Part shown: positions 44,851-54,125 of the stretch, piece after piece
How positions within the stretch are numbered: the first letter of the stretch is position 1
Layout of the letters: each line of letters opens with the position of its first letter
Source of the DNA: Edaphobacter modestus
GTDB taxonomy: Bacteria > Acidobacteriota > Terriglobia > Terriglobales > Acidobacteriaceae
Direction of reading: 5' to 3'
DNA: 64,000 nucleotides
Assembly: GCF_004217555.1 (NCBI RefSeq)
Contig: NZ_SHKW01000001.1
Coordinates: 1,860,001 to 1,924,000 of the forward strand
Notes under the pieces: generated by a model
Databases searched by the model: none
The model's input: the letters and a program-made list of their open reading frames with translations, nothing else
What the model was told of the DNA's origin: nothing
Translations under genes and position numbers: made by a program

Positions 44851-46427
44851 ACCTTTTGACTCAATCGCTACTCGCCCTGTTTTTCTCGTCAGTTGCAGTC
44901 CATGCACAGCTGACGCCTGAGATGACGAAGCCTGACCTTGCGAAGCTAACCGATAGCTGGCCCACCTACAACGGCGACTACTCCGGCCGCCGTTATAGCC
45001 CGCTGGCAAAGATCAATACAACGACTGTGAAGCAGTTGTCGCTCGCATGGAGCTTCCGAGTCGAAACCACTACCGGAGGCGGTAAGCGAATCTCGGCGAC
45101 GCCGCTCGAAGTGAACGGTATTCTCTACTTCACTGTGCCCAGTCACGTATGGGCTGTCGACGCTCGCAGTGGACGGAAGCTTTGGCAGTTCGACTGGCCC
45201 AGCAAGGGTGGCGAGACCATCGGCAATCGCGGCGCCGCTGTTCTGGGCAACACGGTTTACTTCGAAACGGAAGACTGCAATCTTGTTGCCATTGACATCA
45301 ACACGGGTAAGGAGAAGTGGCACGTTTCCATCGGCAATCCGGACCAGTTCTACTTTGGCAGCGTGGCGCCGGTCATCGTGAAGAATCATGTGATGGTCGG
45401 CCTCAGCGGCGACGATTTCGATATTCCCGGCTACATCGAAGCACACGACCCGGAAACCGGCGCTCTGCAATGGCGCTGGTACACGCATCCCAATCCGGGC
45501 GAACCCGAGGCTAAGACCTGGCCGAATGACGAAGCCATGCTGCACGGTGGCGGCATGACATGGGTCGCCGGAACCTACGATCCCGATCTGAATCTCTACT
45601 ACTTCGGCACCGGCAACGCACAGCCAGTTATCAACGGCGCCGCGCGGCCCGGTGCAAACCTGTACACCTCCACCATCTGCGCGTTGAATCCCGACACCGG
45701 CAAACTCGTCTGGTATTTCCAGCCGAATCCCCATGACACCCACGACTGGGACGCTGTACAGACGCCGGTGCTGATCGACGGCATCATCGCCGGCCAGAGA
45801 CGCAAGCTGCTCGCACAGGCCAGCCGTAACGGATGGTACTTCCTTCTGGATCGCAGCAACGGCAAGGCTCTGCTGAGCACGCCCTTCGCGAAGCAGAACT
45901 GGACGCTTGGCGTCGACGCGAAAGGTTCGCCGATTCCGAATCCCGAAAAGATGGCGAAACCCAACGGAGCGCTTGTCGCGCCGAACCAGGCAGGTGCGGC
46001 CAACTGGTATCCACCTAGCTTCAGCCCGTCCACCGGCCTCTTCTATGTTCCGGCTTATGACGCCTACAGCGTCTATTACGTCTACGACAACAATAAGAAG
46101 CCCGAAGGCTGGGCCGGCAATGACCGTGGCGGATGGTCACGCGCATCGCTTCGCGCCCTGGATTACAAGACCGGAAAAATCCGCTGGAACCATGAATGGC
46201 CCAGTGCGGGCGGCCGCTCCGGGATTCTGACCACGGCCGGTAACCTGCTCTTCACTGGCGACACCACATCGAACCTGGTCGCTTTCAACGCAGCTACAGG
46301 CGCCGTTCTGTGGCACGCTGGGCTCGATAGCATAGTGAGCAATGGCCCTATCACTTACGAGCTCGATGGCCTGCAATACGTCGTAGCAGCAGCGGGCGAC
46401 ACCCTGTACGCTTTCGTACTCCACTAA
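44847..46427 (+). CDS. PQQ-dependent alcohol dehydrogenase-like quinoprotein
   Basis: A 526-residue periplasmic eight-bladed propeller dehydrogenase using pyrroloquinoline quinone. Signal peptide to residue ~20 (VAVHAQ). The opening WPTYNGDYSGRRYSPL and the blade repeats (VWAVDARSGRKLWQFDWPSK; LVAIDINTGKEKWHV) are diagnostic. The putative catalytic Asp lies in NPHDTHDWDAVQTPVLID. The adjacent-cysteine disulfide found in many methanol/ethanol dehydrogenases is not present, as GLSGDDFDIPGY occupies that part, so it belongs to a different subfamily and the substrate is open. It oxidises an alcohol or sugar and passes electrons to the cytochrome encoded just upstream with a four-base gene overlap. 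No PQQ biosynthesis gene is in the window. Confidence 0.88.
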   Translation: MNLLTQSLLALFFSSVAVHAQLTPEMTKPDLAKLTDSWPTYNGDYSGRRYSPLAKINTTTVKQLSLAWSFRVETTTGGGKRISATPLEVNGILYFTVPSHVWAVDARSGRKLWQFDWPSKGGETIGNRGAAVLGNTVYFETEDCNLVAIDINTGKEKWHVSIGNPDQFYFGSVAPVIVKNHVMVGLSGDDFDIPGYIEAHDPETGALQWRWYTHPNPGEPEAKTWPNDEAMLHGGGMTWVAGTYDPDLNLYYFGTGNAQPVINGAARPGANLYTSTICALNPDTGKLVWYFQPNPHDTHDWDAVQTPVLIDGIIAGQRRKLLAQASRNGWYFLLDRSNGKALLSTPFAKQNWTLGVDAKGSPIPNPEKMAKPNGALVAPNQAGAANWYPPSFSPSTGLFYVPAYDAYSVYYVYDNNKKPEGWAGNDRGGWSRASLRALDYKTGKIRWNHEWPSAGGRSGILTTAGNLLFTGDTTSNLVAFNAATGAVLWHAGLDSIVSNGPITYELDGLQYVVAAAGDTLYAFVLH

Positions 46428-46658
46428 TACGATGGCAGTCACCGGCTCGGTCAAGCATGAAGGCGGGTTTTACTATGCCTTCCCATATAAAAGATGAGGT
46501 GGCCTGCTGCGAAGCTGCTCGTCTACAAACATCTTGGCTGACGGATGACCAACGTAGTGTGGATGGCTATGCCTTTGAGCAGCGAGGCTGCCTCTCTCGC
46601 ACTTCTTCACTTTGCGAGTAGCTGATTCCATGCATACAGGCCGGCAACACGGTCGACG

Positions 46659-47708
46659 CTACCGGATATTTTGTAACTTCGGCTGATTGGCAGACTGGAG
46701 TTTTTCCGCCAGTTCAGTCTGGCGGCTCGCATCCTCGGTCCTCCCCAAGAGACGATATGCCTGTCCAAGCAGGCTGTGGGTCATGGAGTTACTGGGATCC
46801 ATCTTTGCTGCGCGCTCCAGGTACATGGCGGCGTTTACGCCATCCTGACGCTTCAACAGCACCTTTCCTAGCAGGATGTAAGGTCCAGTTGAATTCGGTT
46901 CCAGCAGTAGGGCCTGCTGTAGGGCCTGCTGTGCTCGCGTGTAGTCACCTGCTCGCGTATACGCATCACCTAGCCTGTCATAGCTGCTGGCTTCCAATGG
47001 ATTCTGAACGCGCTCTTTCTCAAACTCTGCGATCGCATCGTCGAGATGCTCCCCGGCCAGCGCGATCTCTCCTAGCAACACGTGCGCCATCGGCAGCTTC
47101 GGGTCCAGATCGAGCGCTTTTATCGCAGACTCCTTCGCGACCGGAACATACTCACGACGCAGAAACATGCGAGCCGCCAGCAGATAGGCGGCCGCCGAGT
47201 CGGGAGGGAATCCATACTGACTGGCAAAGGCGCGGCGGGCATCGTCGTAACGACGAGTGTCGATGTAACAAAGCGCCAGGACATAACTGGGATCGGTTCT
47301 CGTCTCCTGAGTCCAGTTGTGAGCCGCCTCGAGCAGGGGAATCGCTTCAGACGGTTTGCCCAAACGGAAAAGAGTCAAGCCGCGCATCTGTATTGCTTCT
47401 TCATCGCGCGAGTCCAGCTTGAGCGCGGAGGCGAACGCGATATCCGCCTCCGCAAAACGATTCTGCGTATAGAAAGCAACCCCCCGCAACCGGTCAACGC
47501 CAGGAATGTTCGAAGACTGCGATTTCAGTTGATCGAGCTGCTGTAAAGCCTCGGCGGCGTGGCCGCGATCGATCATCTGGCGCAGTTGAGTGAGGTTGGC
47601 AATTGCGCTTGAGGGTGAATTCACCACGCTCGAGCCAGATTGCTGTCCTCTTCCAAAGGACGCAACCGCAATCACCGCGGACAGAGCCAGTGCTCTCCTG
47701 AACGACAT
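46659..47708 (-). CDS. Exported TPR-repeat protein
   Basis: A 349-residue protein with an N-terminal signal sequence (FRRALALSAVIAVASFGRGQ) and about seven tetratricopeptide repeats, for example FAEADIAFASALKLDSRDEE and YTRAQQALQQALLLEPNSTG, forming a helical scaffold for protein binding. The frame is open to an ATG at 47756, but that ATG lies inside a terminator-like hairpin (47743-47767), so MSFRR at 47708 is preferred. It follows the TonB receptor on the same strand, and read-through past the hairpin would link them. TPR proteins beside such receptors are common in Acidobacteria; their job is not established. Confidence 0.82.
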   Translation of the reverse strand: MSFRRALALSAVIAVASFGRGQQSGSSVVNSPSSAIANLTQLRQMIDRGHAAEALQQLDQLKSQSSNIPGVDRLRGVAFYTQNRFAEADIAFASALKLDSRDEEAIQMRGLTLFRLGKPSEAIPLLEAAHNWTQETRTDPSYVLALCYIDTRRYDDARRAFASQYGFPPDSAAAYLLAARMFLRREYVPVAKESAIKALDLDPKLPMAHVLLGEIALAGEHLDDAIAEFEKERVQNPLEASSYDRLGDAYTRAGDYTRAQQALQQALLLEPNSTGPYILLGKVLLKRQDGVNAAMYLERAAKMDPSNSMTHSLLGQAYRLLGRTEDASRQTELAEKLQSANQPKLQNIR

Positions 47709-47742
47709 TGGAAGATCCATGGTGAACATGAGTGTATAGACA

Positions 47743-47767
47743 AAGGGGGAACCCATGGCTCCCCCTT
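47743..47767 (-). terminator. Stem-loop between TonB receptor and TPR gene
   Basis: AAGGGGGA pairs with TCCCCCTT across nine bases and is followed by TTTGTCT on the minus strand, 20 bases after the receptor's stop. It fits an intrinsic terminator or attenuator controlling read-through into the TPR gene, whose start lies ~35 bases further on. Confidence 0.65.
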
Positions 47768-47787
47768 ATTGACATTCCTTGAAGAAG

Positions 47788-50700
47788 TCAGAACTGCACT
47801 CTGAACGAGAACTGCAACTGACGTGGGTTGGTTGTGCCATCGACACCTGGGCCTGCACTAATGATACCGTCCTGTTCAATGTTGCCAGTTGGTAGGCCAT
47901 AGTTAATGTGATTGAAGACATTGAAGGCATCCATGCGGAACTGGAGCGTTGCCATCTCTTTAACGGAGAAGTTCTTCTGGATAGCCATGTCCGAATTGAA
48001 AAAGTTCGGGCCAAAGACGCTGTTTCTTCCGATGTTTCCAATCTGACCGGGACCAGGGGCGGTGAAGGTGCCTCCCAATGTTTGTGCTTTGAAATAGGTG
48101 AGGTTATGCCCTGGAGAACCGGATATCTGAGGACGAAACGCCCCGGGGTTTCCATTCACATAGCAGGGCGCCGATGAAGGAATGCTGGTGCTGCATGAGC
48201 CGTAGGAAAGTGTAAAGGGAAGGCCGCTTGAGTAATTGATCACCGGGATGACTTCCCATCCGCCGATGATCTGGTTGACGACAGGATTTACCTGGCCAAA
48301 CAAGGGTTTGTTACGGCCAAACGGCAGTTGGAAAAAACCGTAAATAATGATCTGCTGCTGCCTGAGCGCGCTGTCCCGGCCTTTGACTGCGTTCTTGTCC
48401 CAGGTCGAGAAGCCCGGTGCCCAGCTTGTTGCACGCTGCCAGGCATAGTTCGCGTTGAGAGAGAACCCACGCGCGAACTGCTTGGCAAGTGAGACCTGCA
48501 ACGCGTTATAGTGCGTGTCAAAATTGTTGCTGTAGTCCGTGATGCCGTTTGTCCAGCCGCACTGGCCATTTGAGATAAGCGGGTCATTTGTCTGATAGCC
48601 CGGAGCCGAACACGCCGCAAGCTTACCGCCATAGTAACGCTGTAGATAGATTGAGTTGTTCGTACCTCCATTGGGCGCGATGCCAACAACGGGCTGTCCA
48701 TTCAATGCCCTCACACCATAGTTGGTGCTTGAGCTGACGGAAGAATCATAGTGGAGAGGCTGACCCGTAATACTGTACTCCGCGGGGAGATTGATTGCTG
48801 CTTCCATGGGATTGACCGTGTTGGCGCTGTTGTCGCCCATAGTATGGGTGCCCTTGTTGCCGACATAGGCAATTGTTAGTGACAGCGTGGGCGTCAGCGA
48901 CTGCTGCAGACTCAGGTTCCAGGCATCGAGAGTTGGAAGCCGAAGTGGATTGGGCCGCGCACGTGAGTTGACAGCGTAACCAGGGTTCGGCAGTAACCCG
49001 TTAGAAGGCACCGCAATGGGCACCGGAGCAGGGGGGCCCGACGCGAGAGTAAACGCCTGGCTCAACGGACCGCCAGTGGCGACTACTTGCTGGCTTGAGA
49101 GAACGGGTAGATTCTGCGTGGCGGCGTGCCCAAAGATCGAGCCGAAGACACCGATGTCGAAGCTGCGCCCATATCCAGCTCGGAGTACCGTGGTGGGACG
49201 AATCTGATAAGCTACGCCAATTCTCGGGCTGTAGGTATTCGTATTCCTGCCCCAATTCATATTGCTTGCAACACCCCCTACACCGGCAACATTCAGGTAA
49301 CCAGTGTTCATATCCAGCAGAGCACCATTGGCTGGGGCGTTGATTGTCTCTGGAAAGTAGAATTCGTAGCGCAGCCCGTAGTTGAGGGTCAATTTGTCGG
49401 TAGCGCGCCACGTGTCCTGCATATAGAAGAAGTAACGTTTCTGAAACTCCTTCGCATTCGTGGAAGTACTCACAAACCGTTGGAAACCCGTCACTTGGCC
49501 CAAGGCGAAGGTTGCAAAACCGATACCACCCTGGGGGCCGGTGGTGATCAAGGGATTCGAGGTTGGCTGGTTGCTGAAGAACAGGATTCCTGTGCGGTCG
49601 TTATCGCTTGGGACACGTAGATTGCGAGCATAACGCAGGTCAGCGCCCACTTTGATGGAGTGTGTCCCAAGTATTTTTGTCCAGTTGTTCACGATCTGGT
49701 ACTGATCTTCTCTCTGGGTCAAAGGACAATTGCAACGGTTGACGTTGAGACCTGCACCGTACTGAGGTCCCTGGCTCTGTGGATTTGCGGGCTGCGGTCC
49801 TGTGGTCGTTCCAACCTCAGCCAACTGGAAACTTGGAGCTCCCCCGGTAGCAGGAGTGCCCAGATTCATGCCCGGAATGCCGAGGTCGTTGGCGAGTGGA
49901 ACGTCCTGATCATACTTTGAGGTGATGATGTTGTAGCGAAAGTAGCCAAGGCGGATATCAGTCACCAGCTTTGGATTCAAAACGATGTCTGTGCCAAGGG
50001 CAAGGCTATCATTGGCCCCCTTCGATGTGCCGCCATAGCCACCTAAACCAAATCCTGCTCCTCCAGCCGCGCCAAACATCGTTCCGCCACTTAAAGTATC
50101 GGTGAACCGGCTGAAGCGCCCGAAGAAATGAACCTTCTCATTCATCTGGAAGTCGCCGCGCACGTCCCATTGGTCGCTGTTCAGGCCGCCCGTCCCGCCG
50201 CCGCTGTAATTATTTCTGAGTCCGTTGAAGGTCCCAGGATTATTCGGCGCGTATGGCTCCAGCATTGCGAAGAAGTTCCTGGCCTGGGGTGAAACCTGCG
50301 ACGCAGGAATGACGTTTCCGGGATAGGGCTGACCGTTTTGCTGATAAATGACACCGGCGCCCGCGGGGGTTACATTGGCTGCATATTCACTGAAATCGCA
50401 ACCGGGAATACCGCTTGGCCCTACCTGCTTCCCAAGGCAGGTCTGGACCAGCAAGGAAGATGGGACCGTCTGTGTTTGGGATGTTCCAACCTTCTGTCGC
50501 ACACCCTGATAATCGCCGAAGAAGAAGAGCTTATCTTTGATGATTGGACCGCCGATCGAACCGCCAAACTGGTTCCTCAATGCTTGTGGAATTTTGCCCT
50601 GGGTCGGTCCCTGTGTGAATGGGTTTCTGGCAAGATTCGCGGCGCTTTGACGATAGTTAAATGCAGAGCCATGGAACTTGTTCGAGCCCGATTTCGTCTG

Positions 50701-51435
50701 AGCTGTCACGACAGAGGAGACAGCCTTTCCGAACTCCGCATCGAAATTCTGCGTCGTGATCTTGGTCTCTGACAGCGAATCGAGGTTCGGATTGACGACG
50801 ATGATGCCGAGGATGGGATCCTGATTATCCGTTCCATCCAACTCGTACGCCACTCCGGCAAAGGCCTGACCATCGACCATGATCTGTTTGCTGCCTTGCG
50901 GGTTCTCGCTCGCGGCATGGCTCCACCCCAGTTCCTGTGCCCCAGGCAACAGCAGCTGTAGTCCGGTGAAATTGCGCCCAACAAGGGGCAGGTTCTGGAC
51001 CTCCCTCGAGTTGAATACAGTCGATATATCTGCGCGATCCGTCTTCAGCAGCGGCACGGAATCAGCGGTAACCTCGATGGTCTGGTCTGAGGAGCCCACG
51101 GTGAGATTGATCTGCACCTTCACCGAGGTATCGGCAAAGACCTGGATACCTGACTGTTGAAAGCCTTGAAATCCCGGGGCTGTAACCTTCACGTCGTAGA
51201 TGTCGGGAATCAGGTGGTCAGCCGTGAACTCACCGCTCGCGTTAGTTTGAACTACGCTCGTTGTTCCCTTCGCAGTATCTGTTACCGTAACGGCTGCGTT
51301 CGGCACTACGGCACCGGTGGCATCGGTGACGGTTCCATAGATCGAACCGTAAACAGCCTGCGCTTGAGTTGAGGTCGAAAGGATTACCAGAAAAAAGACG
51401 ACAGACAATAATTTGATTCGAGTCGCGACGCTCAT
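47788..51435 (-). CDS. TonB-dependent receptor with carboxypeptidase-regulatory domain (second)
   Basis: A 1,215-residue outer-membrane receptor. The ATG has AGGAGAG eight bases upstream. A signal peptide ends at TQAQA (residue ~27), followed by the CarboxypepD_reg domain (YGTVTDATGAVVPNAAVTVT; YDVKVTAPGFQGFQQ), a plug region with LPLVGRNFTGLQLLLPGAQE and the family-typical QIMVDGQAFAGVAYELDGTD, and FNYRQSAANLARNPF, then a long barrel ending LQFSFRVQF with a terminal Phe. The imported substrate is unknown; no hydrolase is adjacent. The first ~120 residues are diverged from the receptor at 29946-33551, so this is not a recent duplicate. Confidence 0.9.
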   Translation of the reverse strand: MSVATRIKLLSVVFFLVILSTSTQAQAVYGSIYGTVTDATGAVVPNAAVTVTDTAKGTTSVVQTNASGEFTADHLIPDIYDVKVTAPGFQGFQQSGIQVFADTSVKVQINLTVGSSDQTIEVTADSVPLLKTDRADISTVFNSREVQNLPLVGRNFTGLQLLLPGAQELGWSHAASENPQGSKQIMVDGQAFAGVAYELDGTDNQDPILGIIVVNPNLDSLSETKITTQNFDAEFGKAVSSVVTAQTKSGSNKFHGSAFNYRQSAANLARNPFTQGPTQGKIPQALRNQFGGSIGGPIIKDKLFFFGDYQGVRQKVGTSQTQTVPSSLLVQTCLGKQVGPSGIPGCDFSEYAANVTPAGAGVIYQQNGQPYPGNVIPASQVSPQARNFFAMLEPYAPNNPGTFNGLRNNYSGGGTGGLNSDQWDVRGDFQMNEKVHFFGRFSRFTDTLSGGTMFGAAGGAGFGLGGYGGTSKGANDSLALGTDIVLNPKLVTDIRLGYFRYNIITSKYDQDVPLANDLGIPGMNLGTPATGGAPSFQLAEVGTTTGPQPANPQSQGPQYGAGLNVNRCNCPLTQREDQYQIVNNWTKILGTHSIKVGADLRYARNLRVPSDNDRTGILFFSNQPTSNPLITTGPQGGIGFATFALGQVTGFQRFVSTSTNAKEFQKRYFFYMQDTWRATDKLTLNYGLRYEFYFPETINAPANGALLDMNTGYLNVAGVGGVASNMNWGRNTNTYSPRIGVAYQIRPTTVLRAGYGRSFDIGVFGSIFGHAATQNLPVLSSQQVVATGGPLSQAFTLASGPPAPVPIAVPSNGLLPNPGYAVNSRARPNPLRLPTLDAWNLSLQQSLTPTLSLTIAYVGNKGTHTMGDNSANTVNPMEAAINLPAEYSITGQPLHYDSSVSSSTNYGVRALNGQPVVGIAPNGGTNNSIYLQRYYGGKLAACSAPGYQTNDPLISNGQCGWTNGITDYSNNFDTHYNALQVSLAKQFARGFSLNANYAWQRATSWAPGFSTWDKNAVKGRDSALRQQQIIIYGFFQLPFGRNKPLFGQVNPVVNQIIGGWEVIPVINYSSGLPFTLSYGSCSTSIPSSAPCYVNGNPGAFRPQISGSPGHNLTYFKAQTLGGTFTAPGPGQIGNIGRNSVFGPNFFNSDMAIQKNFSVKEMATLQFRMDAFNVFNHINYGLPTGNIEQDGIISAGPGVDGTTNPRQLQFSFRVQF

Positions 51436-52172
51436 GACAAGACTCTCCTAAAAGGATGCTGCTCTGTCCTGTCCCATTGCTAAGGGTGCTTTTGCGAACT
51501 TATCGGACGCGTGAGTGGTTCGCAAGCTCCTCTGGCTGAGGCAGGATCTTAGACTCCGGGGTTCAGCACTCTTCGCACAGCAAAAATCCAAAGCCCTGTT
51601 CGAACGCGAACGGTACTCGCATTGCTGAAGAATGTCAACGGCAATGTTCGTGGCTTCCAGATGCAACTGGAAGACCACCGGGCTCCTACCGCACAAGCCC
51701 CCATCGGTCTGACCTCGCGCCATCTTTGCGCTTTATTCGTCCTTCACTCAAAAAACATCCTGCTAGTACGCCATGAGGATTGTTCCATTCACCGCGTCAT
51801 CTTCTGCGTGGTGCTGCTAGAGTCTTCTGCGATCGACATGAAGTATCACGCCCATGTCAAGATACAGATATACAGATTGGCTCGCCCGCATTGGCCGCAC
51901 GATTCCCTTCTTTTTGTGACACTCGCACTCATCGCTCCCGAGGCGGTGCTGGCGCAGACTCAACCCACCAACGACCATCTCACCCTCGGCGAGGTAACAT
52001 GCTTTCTCGCAAGCGACGCCTAGCTGGAACATCGGCGGCCCAGCCTCACCGGAATCGCGTTACCTGCTTACGCGGTCTGGATCGCCAGCCTGAAATAAAA
52101 AAAGACTACGCGGGGAGCTTATGACAAGCTAGCGTTGCGAAGCCGCTCTTCAAGTCGTAGGATTGCATCCAA
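51436..52172. other. Divergent intergenic stretch between receptor and TPR gene
   Basis: About 740 bases. It must contain the promoters of the receptor (minus) and the TPR gene (plus). A plus-strand frame at about 51838-52023 reads like an exported start (LLFVTLALIAPEAVLAQTQP) but ends after 20 further residues and its putative start lies in another phase, so it may be a decayed secreted-protein gene. No RNA or repeat was recognised. Confidence 0.4.
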
Positions 52173-53963
52173 ATGCGAGGATGTCTCACGAGCCGTTGTG
52201 TCCTACGCATCACATTCCTTTATCTCTTGATGGCTGGCGCCGCATACGCTCAGAGCAGCAGCCCATCGCCCCCAGCTACCGGCAATCTCAAAGCCGCTAA
52301 CGCCGCTTTTCGTGCCGGCTCCGAAGCCTACCAACGCAACGACCTACGCACGGCCCACGCCCAGTTTGCCCGGGTCGTACGCCTCGCTCCTAACGTCGCT
52401 GCCGGACATACCGCGTTTGCCACCGTGCTGCTGGCCGAAAACAACCCAAAGGCAGCTGTCTCCGAACTGGAACTGGCCCAAAAGCTTGACCCACACGATA
52501 CCAATGCCATCCTCAACCTCGCTCTCGCTTACGTGCAGCTTCATTACAACGCAAAAGCCATCCCACTGTTCCAGGCCGTGGACAAAGTGCATCAACCGCT
52601 CACTGCTGAGCAGGTGATCGCCTACGCCAGCGCACTCCAGGCCACCGCTCAATTTTCTGCCGCAAAGGTTCGTATCGAAGAAGCCCTCACAACTTCGCCC
52701 CAGAGTGCTACGCTTTTTGATGCCCTTGGCACGTTGCTCGCTCGGGGGGAACAATACGGTGAAGCCGAACCCCATTTCCTGCGAGCGATCGCCCTCGATC
52801 CTTCGCTTGCCTCGGCGCACTATCACTTAGGCTCCCTCTATCTTGCTGAACGCAATCCAGCCAGTGCATTGGCGCCTCTCACGCAGGCAAGCCGGCTCTC
52901 AAGCAGCAACCTTGAATACTCTCTTCAACTTGGCCGCGCGCTTCGCGCCGCCAATCAGGATGAGCAGTCGATCGCAACCCTGCGCCACGCGCTGCAACTC
53001 GTTCCCACTTCCATCGACGCAATGTACGAACTGGCGCTCAGCCTTCAGGCCAGTGGAAACGCACGCGAAGCACTCCCCCTGTTCCAGCAGGTTGCCAAAG
53101 TCCGGCAACAGGATGCTCCCACGCTCACCAACTACGCTCTCGCTCTCGTCCAGGTCGGCGACGCTAAAACTGCCATTCCTCTTTACAAGCGGGCTCTCAC
53201 GCTCACACCCGCAAGCCCAACGCTTCGCGAAGATCTCGGTGTCGCCTTCCTGCAGCAGGCCGATCTCGACCATGCCATCGAGCAGTTCCGCGCCGGCCTC
53301 GCCGTCGATCCCGCCAACCCTCATCTCCACTACGACCTTGGCCTTGCCTACAAGCTCAAGGACGATATCAACGCCGCAATCCCCGAGTTCGAGCAAGCGG
53401 CGAAACTCGATCCTGAACTCCCCGATCCGCCCTACACGCTCGGCATCCTCTATATGCAACTCGCCCGATTTCCCGAAGCCCAGGTGGAGCTTGAGCGTGC
53501 CACCTCATTGCAACCGGGGCATGGCGACGCCTGGGCGATGCTGGGCAATGTTTACAAGCAGAACGATCAGCCTGACAAAGCCATCGATGCTCTTCGGCGT
53601 GCCATCCAGCTCATGCCAAACCAGCCCAGCCCGCATATCACCCTCGCCTCAATTCTCGTTCGGCAGGGGGACACGACGGGCGCCGCATCCGAGCGAAAAA
53701 TTGCGGCAGACCTGAGCCGTCTGGCCGTTAGCCGCCAGCGCGCAAACTTCTCACTCGACAGTGGACGAGCCCTGCTGAAACGCGGCCAGATTGCCGAAGC
53801 CATTACGCAACTCCAGGCTGCTGTCGTTGCCGATCCTGACTTCGCCGAAGCTCACGCTGCACTCGCCGAGGCGTTCACACAACAGGGCCGGACTGCCGAT
53901 GCCGCGCTCGAGCGTCAGCAAGCCCAACGGCTCGCGCAGCCCAAACCAGATTCCTATCCGTGA
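52173..53963 (+). CDS. Exported long TPR-repeat protein
   Basis: A 596-residue protein: signal peptide to residue ~27 (LMAGAAYAQ), a Pro/Ser-rich linker, then about 14 tetratricopeptide repeats to the end (for example AEPHFLRAIALDPSLASAHY; AIEQFRAGLAVDPANPHLHY; AQVELERATSLQPGHGDAWA). The motif spacing is a regular 34 residues. Such superhelical proteins bind partner proteins in the periplasm. It is followed on the same strand by two CRTAC1 proteins, an arrangement that recurs in Acidobacteria, where TPR and CRTAC1 domains are also found fused; a shared complex is likely. Its own ribosome-binding site is weak. Confidence 0.88.
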   Translation: MRGCLTSRCVLRITFLYLLMAGAAYAQSSSPSPPATGNLKAANAAFRAGSEAYQRNDLRTAHAQFARVVRLAPNVAAGHTAFATVLLAENNPKAAVSELELAQKLDPHDTNAILNLALAYVQLHYNAKAIPLFQAVDKVHQPLTAEQVIAYASALQATAQFSAAKVRIEEALTTSPQSATLFDALGTLLARGEQYGEAEPHFLRAIALDPSLASAHYHLGSLYLAERNPASALAPLTQASRLSSSNLEYSLQLGRALRAANQDEQSIATLRHALQLVPTSIDAMYELALSLQASGNAREALPLFQQVAKVRQQDAPTLTNYALALVQVGDAKTAIPLYKRALTLTPASPTLREDLGVAFLQQADLDHAIEQFRAGLAVDPANPHLHYDLGLAYKLKDDINAAIPEFEQAAKLDPELPDPPYTLGILYMQLARFPEAQVELERATSLQPGHGDAWAMLGNVYKQNDQPDKAIDALRRAIQLMPNQPSPHITLASILVRQGDTTGAASERKIAADLSRLAVSRQRANFSLDSGRALLKRGQIAEAITQLQAAVVADPDFAEAHAALAEAFTQQGRTADAALERQQAQRLAQPKPDSYP

Positions 53964-54125
53964 TTTACGAAGCAATCGGTGTAGCCATGTCATGGAATGG
54001 TCCGCTTTTCGAGATCCATAACAACACGTTGCCTCGCATTCAACCTTTCTCTATACTTCACGCACCGTGGCCATGCCCGTTAGGGCAGCCTTTAGCATCG
54101 CGGCCACAGAGGGAGAGTCTCGATC

